From the NCBI GenBank assembly GCA_021234155.1, contig JAJEKV010000051.1:8516105-8580104 (forward strand): a stretch of DNA of 64,000 nt, given 5' to 3'. Source of the stretch: Isoetes taiwanensis (lineage: Eukaryota; Streptophyta; Lycopodiopsida; Isoetales; Isoetaceae). The position numbers and the translations under genes are program-made. Shown here in pieces: positions 22,988-32,063 of this stretch (position 1 is its first letter; each line of letters starts with the position of its first letter). A model generated the notes under the pieces. That model was not told the origin of the DNA. It saw only the letters and a list, made by a program, of their open reading frames with translations, and did no database searches.

Positions 22988-23180
22988 TGGGTGTTTAGTC
23001 TAGTGGTAACACACTAGGTCTAGCAACTATAGGTCTCGAGTTCGAGACCGCCCAGAATCGCACTCTGAACTGTTGGGTGTCAAAACCCACAGACGCAATG
23101 TAGTGTGGTGTGTGGTCACATGTCCAGTTGGATGCTGCCTAGTGGCGTGACGTTAAAATACTATCTATCTATCTATCTTC
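22988..23180 (+). mobile_element. tRNA-derived SINE with (CTAT)n tail
   Basis: The head contains an A-box-like TAGTCTAGTGGTAA (about 22996) and a B-box-like GAGTTCGAGACC (about 23038-23049) at tRNA spacing, so an internal pol III promoter is present. The body ends in GTGACGTTAAAATACTATC, then (ATCT)n up to about 23178. The last segment resembles the 3' end of the LINE at 1-2177 (GACGTTAAAA...CTAT), as expected for a SINE using that LINE's machinery. Confidence 0.82.
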
Positions 23181-23188
23181 TTGCCCAT

Positions 23189-23490
23189 TTAAGCAAATGG
23201 GTTATGTAGCATTTCCACATCATCTGTTGTATCTATATTTGCCCATTTGGAGTTGCCTTTATGTAGCACCATGGCCGTTTCAAGATGCCATGCTTCTCGT
23301 GTATCTTTAATTATCGTACATGTGAGATTCCTTTTCTCTACAGAAGTTACGTTCGTGATATACTTAGACAATGATGACATTAATTGTGGAACCTGTGAAG
23401 TTTTTGGATCCAATGTGTTGGCCTTTAGACTTCTTGGCCATATTTCTAGCTCTTGTACCATGTTTGGGAGCTAGCACTTGCCATTGAGTC
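23189..23490 (-). pseudogene. LINE-2 ORF1 C-terminal part
   Basis: The minus frame reads TQWQVLAPKHGTRARNMAKK then a basic, Ser/Gly-rich tail. A second frame is open for 90 codons. The W....K.G.R basic tail is what plant L1 ORF1 proteins show after the zinc-knuckle area. The TRIM at 23498-24116 separates it from the preceding ORF1 part. Confidence 0.45.
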
Positions 23491-23497
23491 TCCCCAC

Positions 23498-24116
23498 TGA
23501 TATGGTGGGGTATGGGATAAAGCCTCGTAGAGGTTGGGGCTCATAAAGTATCCGCCCTTTTTGGTGTATTGAGCTAGGGGTTTAGTGCATTACATTTGGT
23601 ATCAGAGCAGGGCTTGAGTTCGAGTCTCCATGGGGACATGTATGACCCAAAATACCGTTGGACCGTAGGCTATGGCTTGGTCTTGGACACCACGGGATGG
23701 TGTGGTTTATAAAGTTGTGATGATCGAGGATGAGCATAGTTCTAGTGGGAGAGATTGTAATGGACCCATGGGAGACTGCTCGAGTGGATCTTAGTGTCGT
23801 GTTCTCGAGACATCGGCATAAATGGATAGAAGCGACTATTCATAAACGTCTAAACGCTTTTGCCCAGTTGGTTGGGGCATGATAATTAAGCTCGTATCAA
23901 ATGGTATCAGAGCGAAGGGTCAATTCTTTGTGGCAACATTGATGTGTTCCACATGCTTGAGGGCAAGCATCTCAAGGAGAGGGAGGAACAAGCATCTCAA
24001 GGAGAGGGAGGAATTGATATGGTGGGGTATGGGATAAAGCCTCGTAGAGGTTGTGGCTCATGAAGGATCTGCCCTTTTAGTTTATTGGTTGGCACTAGGG
24101 GGCTTAGTGCATAACA
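23498..24116 (+). mobile_element. TRIM (miniature LTR retrotransposon), complete
   Basis: LTRs of about 100 bp (23498-23594 and 24015-24116) start TGATATGGTGGGG and end TTACA / TAACA. The 5-bp duplication CCCAC flanks them at 23493-23497 and 24117-24121. A primer-binding site TGGTATCAGAGC (23597-23608) lies two bases after the left LTR. A polypurine tract AAGGAGAGGGAGGAAT directly precedes the right LTR; it lies in a 25-bp unit present twice. At 619 bp with no coding capacity this meets all TRIM criteria. Confidence 0.92.
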
Positions 24117-24417
24117 CCCACATAGGGCACCCTCTTTAGATTTTGACATATTTGAAGGCGTGTTTCAAGCATATTTTCAACAACGGATGAAGAACAAGGG
24201 GTGATGATAGTTGCTTCTATAGCATATGTAAATGGAGGAGTGACAATAAACCGGAGGGGTCCATGTATCTCTTGAGTGATTTCTTGTTGTGTAGCTCCTA
24301 CAGTTGCATGTACGTGCTCCTTATCTTTATAGGGCATCCTCTTTAAATTTTGGCATATTTGAAGGCGTGTTTCAAGCATATTTTCAACAACGGATGAAGA
24401 ACAAGGGGTGATGATAG
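24117..24417 (-). pseudogene. LINE-2 ORF1 middle part with in-frame 207-bp duplication
   Basis: The minus frame contains CSSSVVENMLETRLQICQN twice, separated by KDKEHVHATVGATQQEITQE and VTPPFTYAIEAT. The nucleotide period is 207 bp (69 codons), so the duplication keeps the frame. The second copy is cut at 24417 by the younger LINE and continues at 28486. I do not recognise a domain in this repeat. Confidence 0.7.
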
Positions 24418-27400
24418 TTTTTTTTTTTTTTTTTTTGAAGAACTGAGACACTTATATTAAAAGAATGGCAATGATACAAGAGGAGTAGTGAGGAAAAAGA
24501 ATGCCCCGAAGGGACAAAGACACCTCAACACTCCATACTAAAAAACTAGAGCGTAAACTTCCAATCGCCTCTAGTAATCACTGTACAAACTCCCCATTCA
24601 CATTTACAATGTGCAAAATATCTCGCCAGATGCAAAACTTTGTCTCCTCTAGGCCAGTAAACACAAGAAAACTCTGGAATAGCTTATGTCTGAGTCATGG
24701 AACTAGAGAGGCTGCAGGTTGCTGAATCCCTTGAAAAATCCATAAATGACGCCGTTTCCAAATCAACCAAACCAACCACGCCTTACACAGATGGAAAGCC
24801 TGCTTCTTAGGAGAGGACCATGAAGCTGGAAACACATGAAGAAGTATCTTCTGGCTACACATCCTGATTCGGAACAATGCTCTGACCCAATCCCATGCAG
24901 CTTGCAAATGTGGGCACAAGACTAGACAATGTTCAATGGACTCCCCGATGAGAGCCGGGCGATAGGGCAAAGAAAACTCACGGTGGCTTAAATCTATGCA
25001 CCGAACATTTACCCTAATGCAGTGGTGCACCACTTGCCACAAGAGAACCCTAACCTTCGGTGGGGGGAGAGAGTTCCAAGTCCATGTCCAGACGGAGCGC
25101 CAACAAGAACCCAAGCTTGGTGCCCACTTGTCAGAAGGAGGTAAAGTATCATGAATAACCAATGTTCGGTAACAAGAACGAACAAAACATGACTCATCGA
25201 CCCCTGAATGAACCTTCCAAATCTGAAAGACCACCCCTCCCTGGAGGAGAACAGGAATATGCAAGTGGAATCTGAGGAGGCCACTTGCTGCCGGATAGCT
25301 CGACATCGCTTTGCTCTTAAGCTGCGGGCCTGAAAAACTCCCAAGGAGCCGGTTGGCCATGCCAATACCAATCCTCTAAAGTGGAGATCAGAGTCTCGAG
25401 TCCAATGGGCCTCAAGGCCCGGAAGGCAAAGCCGGGCGACCAAAGGCAAGTATGTCGGAGGCAGAGAAACCCACAGAAAAGGAGAAGTGTGATGAAATAC
25501 TGATGCATAGTCTACCTGGAAAAGCACTCGCACATGCTCCCAAGCCCGCAGTACACCCTTGAGAAAAGGTGACGCGTGTGGGTACGGGCTCAGACCGTAA
25601 AGCAAGGCCCAAGGCAACTTCACAGGGACCGATGGCTTGTGAAAAGCCACACAATTCTGGAGGGACTGTAAAAGCAATGCTGCACCTAGAGAGAACACCT
25701 CTTCATGGAGAATACTCCAGACAAACTTGGAGACTAACACCTTAGAATGCAGAACCAAATCTAGGATTGCCAAACCCCCATCCTCTCGAGGGCGGAGGCA
25801 CTTCCACCAGGCTACTTTAACCACTGCTCCTTCTGCAGTCCCTCCCCAAACAAAGTTTCGGACAATTCTGTCCAATTCCTGAACCTTGCATTCTGGAGCT
25901 AACATAACAGATGCTGTGTATACGTGGGTGCTACAGAGCACTGACTTAGCTACAGTAATCCTGCCTGCCATCGACAACTTACTAGCCTTCCACCAATTCA
26001 GGTGCTTCTGTAGTCCCTGCAAAATCTCATCCCAAACACAGCCCATAGAGATATCACCCCCAAAAGGAATGCCCAGAAGTCTGGTACATGCATTCACTGG
26101 GAGTACCTTCCAAGGGAAGAGAAACAAACAAGGTGGAGGCGGCGTCTCCAAAACCCACAGAGCCGAACACTTTCCCCAATTAAGAAGACAACCAGAAGCC
26201 AAGGAAAATGTATCCAGCAAACCCTTAACATTACTCAAATTGCTTTCTTCTGCTGCCACAAAGAGGAAAGTGTCATCTGCAAACTGATTGCAAATCTGAT
26301 GACTGCCGTTCTGCATCCGAAGACCCTCTACCACTCCCTCATCTACTGCAGTCAAGAGCAATTGTGATAATGCCTTCGCCACTATGGTAAACAAAAATGG
26401 GGCCAGAGGGCAGCCCTGACGGACTCCTCTTCCCATCGAAAAGAACGGGGAGGGCTCCCCCTGGCACACAACTGTAGCTCGTGCTGACGTGTGAAGCTTC
26501 ATAACTGTTTCTGTAAAACGTGGACCACAACCCAAAGCGAAAAGCACACTTGACAAAACTCCCAACAAGACACCTTGTCATATGCCGCCAGAAAAATCAA
26601 GCTTAAGATAAACAACTCCCTGACCTGTTTTCCTAGCCCAATACAAGCCCTCATAAGCAACAGCAACATTAGTTAAGATGTTTCTTCCTGGGATGAACCC
26701 GGACTGAACCTTGTTAATAGAGGAAGCTAGAACCAGTTTAAGCTTTTCTGCCAAAGCTTTTGCAATAATCTTATACACAGAGGAGAGCAAAGAAATAGGC
26801 CTCCAATCATTGATCGTGGATGGCTGTTTTACCTTAGGGATCAGGGAAATGCAGGCAGTGTTAAGAATTTTATCCATTTCATGAGAGCGCAGCAAGTCAA
26901 GATAGACCTGATACACTGACTCTCCAGCCCATTCCCAATAAGTCTGAAAGAATTCCACAGGCACCCCATCCAGCCCAGGACATTTATCCTTAGCCATGCA
27001 CATACATGCACCCTCTAAATCTTCCTTGGAGAGTTCCTGTTCTAAACTATCACGCTGATGGTGCAAGATAGATGGCTTAACGGCAGCCAAAACCAGATCC
27101 TGCATTTCTTGCTCGTATGGAAACGACTGCTTAGCAAAGAACATTGAAAAATGGCCGTGCACATACCTCTGGAGATCAGCAGGATCCTCCAATTTACGAC
27201 CATCTGACAAAGTAAGGGATGCCATTGATGCTGCATACTGACGCTGCCTTGCTGCCCTAAAGAAAACCGAAGAGCTCGTGTCTCCTTGTTTCAGCCAAGT
27301 AAGTCCAGACTTCACCCGAGCTTCCTTAACTTTGACCTGCTCTAGAGATATGATCTGCTGCAGTATGGCATTCTCCCGGATGCCATCAGAAGGTTGTGCC

Positions 27401-28485
27401 CGAATCTGCTCCAACTCTCTATAGAGTAAGTGGAGTTCCTGTCGCTCCTGCTGAACTCGCTGCCTACCAAAAGCCTTAGCAAAACGTTTAACCCTAGCCA
27501 ATGCTGCCACCATGCCTGCCATTCCACTCAGAGAGGAGAAGGTATTGAGCCACAAGTCCCGACAATGAGACGAGAAGACTTCATCTGTCAAGAAGCGGGT
27601 ATTCAGACGAAATACTGTTCTGGAGGGTTTGGGGGTAGAAGTATTTTGGCTACACAATAATTGAGGATAATGATCTGAAATGGAGGTGGAAAGAATGTTG
27701 CTCCTATGCAGAGAGGGTACTTCATCCAATGTGCGAGGGGAGGCATAACATCTATCATGCCTGGCATAGGCCCGCCCCGCCCCGATCTGCCTATTGCACC
27801 ATGTGAAAGACAAATCTCCTTCCACCTCTACCATAGCCAGATCCTGCAACAATCTAGACCATTGGTCCCTCTCAAAACCCTGCACAATCTGCGCACCAGG
27901 GTCAGAGCGATCCGCTGCCTGCTCTACCATATTAAAGTCTCCTAGTAGCAACCAAGCTACTTGCAAACCACCAAGATTCCTTATCTTGTTTCTTATTGTG
28001 GCCCACAGAGCACCTCTCTGAGATGGCTGGTTTGAGGCATAGACATTCACAATCCCCCATTCATGTCCTCCCTCAAGCCACTTAATAATTGCCCAACGAC
28101 CATACTTATCTGCTGCGGAGTACGTAACATTAACATTCATTTTCCAAGCAATAAGAGTACCCCCACTAGACCGCCCCGAGGAAGAGACAATGGATGCAAA
28201 ATGTCTTCCAACCATATCCATCAATTGTGTCATATCTCCCCTGTGGCACTTATGCTCCTGAATACAAACAATATCAGGATGAAGCTGACGAAGCGCCAAA
28301 GAAACTCTAGCCCTCTTACTACTGGAGGACCGCACCCCCTCACATTCCAACTGAGAATTGTCCTATTCATCCCACAACAGTCTTGTTCCTCCTCTCGCGA
28401 GGGGGCGAAACTTGCGGGCCTTCTAGAGCCAATGGATTGACCTCCGAGATGCGGTCGACCTCATCAGCCCAACTCTCCAACCGAG
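24418..28485 (-). mobile_element. Younger L1 LINE (LINE-1) inside LINE-2 ORF1
   Basis: A 19-T run at 24418-24436 is the poly(A) tail. The 5' end at about 28485 is truncated inside the C-terminal end of its own ORF1 (LESWADEVDRISEVNPL). The flanks share TGATAG(TT) at 24412-24417 and 28486-28493, a short target duplication. The uninterrupted sequence of the target exists next door at 24201-24230, which confirms both boundaries. ORF2 is nearly full length, with endonuclease, RT and zf-RVT, but has two frameshifts. Confidence 0.9.
24695..28350 (-). pseudogene. LINE-1 ORF2: AP endonuclease, reverse transcriptase, zf-RVT
   Basis: Frame 28350-26578 holds the endonuclease (PDIVCIQEHK, LLGDFNM, SISDHYP) and the start of RT (KDKCPGLDGVPVEFF, LIPKVKQP, FIPGRNILTN, then LKLDF of motif A). 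The frame breaks inside motif A near 26575; AYDKV continues in the next frame (26568-25009), which holds GVRQGCPLAPFLF and the catalytic FADD. A further shift near 25330 leads to the zf-RVT domain (25360-24695), where the first two zinc-binding cysteines are replaced (LPYRPAL) while H..CLVLC remains. The protein would nick DNA and copy the LINE RNA. Two frameshifts and the damaged zinc finger make this copy inactive. Several long antisense frames here are shadows. Confidence 0.88.
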
Positions 28486-29287
28486 TGATAGTTGCTTCTA
28501 TAGCATATGTAAATGGAGGAGTGACAGTAAACCGGAGGGGTTCATGTATCTCTTGAGTGGTTTCTTGTTGTATATCTCCTACAGTTGCATGTATGTGCTC
28601 CTTATCTTTGTCCTTGTTTTTTTGATCAAAAAAATCAACATAGGGGATGGAAGAAGGAACATGTTTGGTTAGGTCAAGCTGGACAAAGGTTCTGGGAGGA
28701 CGAGACGGCATGTATTCGGTAGCAATATAAGTGCCCAGAGATCCAAAGAGGTTCTTGATGTCAATTTTGTTCCAGTATATGGGACTGAGATTTTGAAGAG
28801 ATGAAGAGGCAATACAATACCGGTCCATGTTTTGAATAGGAATTTGTGGAGACCATTTGAGAAAGTTTAGTTGGAAGCTATCAAAAGTTAGGGTTCCATT
28901 TTTAAGAAGATAATCTGCAGATCTTTTAGAAGCACATTCAACCATTAGGAAGGGGTAGTTAAGTCAGTAAACAATGCTAAATTGCATGCCCTTGTTTAGC
29001 TTAAGAAGAAAATTCCAAAGTTTATCAGGCAAAAGACCGACCCTGTTGACTTTGACAATGACTGCCACTTGACTCAAAGATTTTATTTTAGAGCAAGCAA
29101 GAGAGGAATTTAGAAGAATATCTTTGAATTCTTTATCCAAAGGATCCACAGGAGGCTTGGAATATTTTAAAGTTTCCTCAATGGTACTGTCAGAGTGACG
29201 AGCAAGTTGTGGGCGAGTCACACCATGCTTAACAGCAATTTGCAAAGGACGGCAAAGGGTATCAACATCATATCTATGTCCAAACAT
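28486..29287 (-). pseudogene. LINE-2 ORF1, N-terminal part (DUF4283-like)
   Basis: Two minus frames (29287-28964 and 28945 onward) read through DYLLKNGTLTFDSFQLNFLKW, then NLSPIYWNKIDIKNLFGSLG. That pattern (F....L.W.P...., ...W....I......LG) is the DUF4283 gag-like fold of plant L1 ORF1 proteins, which bind the LINE RNA. The frame is cut at 28486 by LINE-1. The first ATG at 29287 opens a frame that stops before the DUF4283-like part, so a frameshift lies near 28950. Confidence 0.55.
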
Positions 29288-30293
29288 ATCTGGATCTCTG
29301 GAAAGATTGATTGTCCCAGAGAGGCACTTTGAGAGATTTAGGAGCCATATGTTGATCTTGATCTGCCTTTTGCATAAACATTCTGCAGTATCAATCTTGT
29401 TATAGATGTTATTTACTTTCCTCCTGTAGAGCCTGATGCCAAAGATAATGGCAAACTAATGTGGCAAGTCTTCCTTTCAAACTAAATAACTGAAACTAAG
29501 TTGCAAAATATTGTTGGAATTGTTAGTTGATATGAATGATAAACAGAGATGAAATTAAAAGCTAGAACTAAGAAAAAAAGAGAGGAAAGAATAGGATGGA
29601 CAATAGAAACATGCCCTTAGACGACTCAAAAAGAAGCACGGCTCTATAAATGAGACAACTCTGATGGTCTTTGCAACAACTACCAATTCCACCTGCAAGA
29701 ATTGCATAGGTAAAAGAAGCTGATATAAAAGGAGTGAAAGGGAGATTGGCAGGAAAAGTCGAGTGCCGAAAATTTGAAAAGAATATAAAAAAGAAAAAGA
29801 AAAGATTTCACAATGGAGAAGGAACGCCGCATGGGGCATAAGTATGGTCGTCCCCACCGTAACTTGCCCTCATCAGCAGGATAAGGGTCCCCGGTAGCTC
29901 CCCTGACCCCCGGGCATCGTGCACGATGTCACTTTGCGTTGTGCCATGTTTGCATGTTGGCCGACTGTAAGGCATTGATCTCTCTTCATTCCCTTTTGCC
30001 ATTTTTGAACATGTTCAAAAAAGCTCATCCAATTTTTTGAATTTGGGTGAATTCAATACATTCGAGTTCAAAATGCAGGCAGATCAATCCATTTTTGCTC
30101 AAATGAAGTGGACAGATCATTCAAACTGATTTGAATTCACGTTGTTCCTGTAATACTATACCAAGAACAGAGACCAGTTTCTTCTGTTGAGCACTTCGAT
30201 GGCGCTAACCAGACCGAACAAGCAACATGGCAATGCCATGCCACTCTAAGCCTCTGCCAACATTAAGAGGGTTAGGGCAAAGAGGGTAAAGGA
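29288..30293. other. Gene-free stretch
   Basis: This may include the 5' UTR of LINE-2. A GC-rich patch at 29820-29960 with CCCCCGGG and GTGCACGATG stands out in AT-rich DNA but encodes nothing I recognise. Polypurine stretches at 29570-29590 and 29790-29815 are present. Confidence 0.45.
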
Positions 30294-30780
30294 ATGGAGG
30301 ACGGAACACACACCAGAAAAGACCAGAACTATGGAGACTCATTCATCGAAGATAGGCTAGTGAATGGAACAACAAATGGAAACATCCTGGAAAAGGTTTC
30401 TGAGCATGGAATTTCAATTAGAGAGGCTTCTAGGAGATTTGACCTAAGTCTACTATATGGGACTGGCAATATGGGAAGAATTACCCATGAAGAGAAAAAG
30501 CACCCCCATGTCCTAACTCACGCGCAAGAAAAAGAGCTCGTTTCTTGTGCCCTTGATAGGGCAAACTCGAGCATGGGGATCACCCTAGTGCAATCAGGGT
30601 AAGAGTAACCCAAATGGCCAACTTGGGGGAGATAAATACGGTAGATGGCCTGTCAGGCAAAAAGTGGTGGAAACTCTTTTAACAGAGGCACTCCACTATA
30701 ACTTTGAGAAGTGCCCACACATTGGAGAGGGCTAGGGCACTTGCCATAGATCAGGCTAACTTGGACCCTCCAGATTGTGT
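30294..30780 (+). pseudogene. pogo/Tigger-like transposase N-terminal relic
   Basis: The first frame has a psq-type helix-turn-helix (ILEKVSEHGISIREASRRFDL), GR, then LTHAQEKELVSCALDRANSS. After a frameshift, a second frame (about 30649-30780) reads KKWWKLF, RHSTITLRSAHTLERARA. HTH_psq followed by a CENP-B-type domain with GK.WW..F..RH....LR....L..AR is the N-terminal DNA-binding half of pogo-family transposases. The DDE domain is absent. It is a relic and may be related to the MITE at 31054-31286. Confidence 0.7.
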
Positions 30781-30950
30781 TGGGTATCATAGAGCATGGT
30801 CTTTGAGGGATGGTTGAGATTCATCGACAAGTTTGAGGGTAGAGATTTACTGGCAGATCTGAGACATGCTAGGAACGACATAACGTGGGCCTGATAACGG
30901 GCTCCGTAGAAGACATATAAGGAATCCCAAGAGTGGAATTATGTACAAGA

Positions 30951-31048
30951 GAAAGGCCCCGTGGGCTTTTTCCTGGGAGTGAAAGCAGGCCGACGCGCAG
31001 AGCGCGAAGACCTGCTTGACCTCCAGGAAAAATCCCACAGGGCCTTTC
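30951..31048. repeat. Long imperfect hairpin with ~38-bp arms
   Basis: The arms 30951-30989 (GAAAGGCCCCGTGGGCTTTT...) and 31011-31048 pair with few mismatches (right arm reverse complement GAAAGGCCCTGTGGGATTTT...). The loop is GC-rich (CCGACGCGCAGAGCGCGAAG). It could be a fold-back repeat or a small-RNA precursor. Confidence 0.7.
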
Positions 31049-31053
31049 ACCTA

Positions 31054-31286
31054 ACGTAAAAACTGCCTGGGGTATTTTCAGCTGTTGATGCAATTGATTT
31101 GAAGAGCTGCGATTTGAATAGAGATCGAAATGCCGAGTAAAAGAAGCTGAATCCGGAATTGCAGGTATAGAAATTCAAAATGGGGAGTAAATCTTGGATG
31201 CTCAGACTTTCTTGGATTGAAAGTGCGCCATCTGTCATGATCTGATTGGAATCATGGGCTGAAAATAGCCCAGGCAGTTTTTACGT
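31054..31286. mobile_element. MITE with 29-bp TIRs
   Basis: ACGTAAAAACTGCCTGGG at 31054 and its inverted counterpart ending at 31286 match over 29 bp except two positions. The 233-bp interior has no coding content. No clear TA or longer duplication was seen. It begins six bases after the 30951-31048 hairpin and within 300 bp of a pogo-like transposase relic, so a pogo/mariner affiliation is possible. Confidence 0.65.
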
Positions 31287-32063
31287 ATCCTCAGATCGCG
31301 GGGCGCCAATGAGGCATTCTCGGCGGCCAGAAAAGTGTGTTGCGGGATCCCGGAGTGGGGTAAACTAATTGACGGCTGCGATGAATCAGGGTGCGCGACG
31401 ACTGAGATTTACTGCACCACTTGACTGGGAATGACATAACAGGGGGTGCCGGGAACGGGCACCATAGGGGACAGATGAGGGATCCTAAAGCGGGAATTTT
31501 GTTTTTTTAAGGATATCAAATCTGGAGTAAAACTATCTCGTCCCGAGAGGCATCATCGTCAAGAGGGGAGGGTCGGCCCCTTTAAACTGTTACAACAGTT
31601 AAAGGTGGCTAGACAACCTATTTGTTTGTTTGTAGAACAGAGCTAGGATGAACATAGCTCTAGAGAATGGACAGAGGTGCAGATGTGGCTTTTTTTTTTT
31701 TGTCTGCTTCAAGATAAACAGATGATGCCCCAAGTCTGTGGCATGGTTCAATCAATCTAAGGCTTGAAATACCGAGACTTGGAATTGAATGAATAATCTT
31801 CGAAACTGCAATAGATGAAACATTGTCAGAATTTGGCGAAGAAATGTGGAAATATATAGGATCCAAACCTCTAGAGGAGTTCTCACGAAGAACAAGCAAG
31901 AACGAAATCAATTAAGGGCTCTTAAACATTTGGAAGATTGTTGTTGGGTATAAATATTCGTCAAAATCGAATATTCGAGAGGTTATGGAATATAGCCTGG
32001 GTTTAAGAATACGAAAACGCTGTTGAGAAGCGCTGCTTCCACAATATTAAGTTGATCGATGTC
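31287..32063. other. Stretch upstream of the PPR gene
   Basis: A diverged direct repeat links 30875-30945 and 31430-31505 (GACATAAC...ACGGG(C/T)...GGAATCC/GGATCC...GGAAT). Nothing coding is recognised. The PPR promoter should lie here, but no clear TATA element was assigned. Confidence 0.4.

Larger units (their letters stand above)
16748..29287 (-). mobile_element. Old L1 LINE (LINE-2) split by five nested insertions
   Basis: Read on the minus strand, this is one L1: ORF1 (29287-28486, then 24417-24117, then 23490-23189); endonuclease start SWNLRGI and ADIILLQEHK (about 21915-21800); a linker with KWYTESDHENSKFFF (21024-20671); RT with FGKSSGPDDFP and LIPK (20653-20357), degenerate motif A KMDFER (about 20190) and motif C QYADD (about 19870-19890); thumb (19772-19524); zf-RVT (17761-17268); and a pyrimidine-rich plus-strand tract at 16748-16779 that is the poly(A) tail. 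It is interrupted by elements at 17761-19277, 22070-22840, 22988-23180, 23498-24116 and 24418-28485. Removing them leaves about 5.4 kb, the normal L1 size, which supports the reconstruction. Frameshifts throughout show it is dead. Confidence 0.8.

Noticed and set aside
25886-26287. Antisense ORFs across the LINE-1 RT region (also 27430-28440, plus strand)
   Set aside because: They are shadows of the LINE ORF2, whose own frame shows clear EN and RT motifs.
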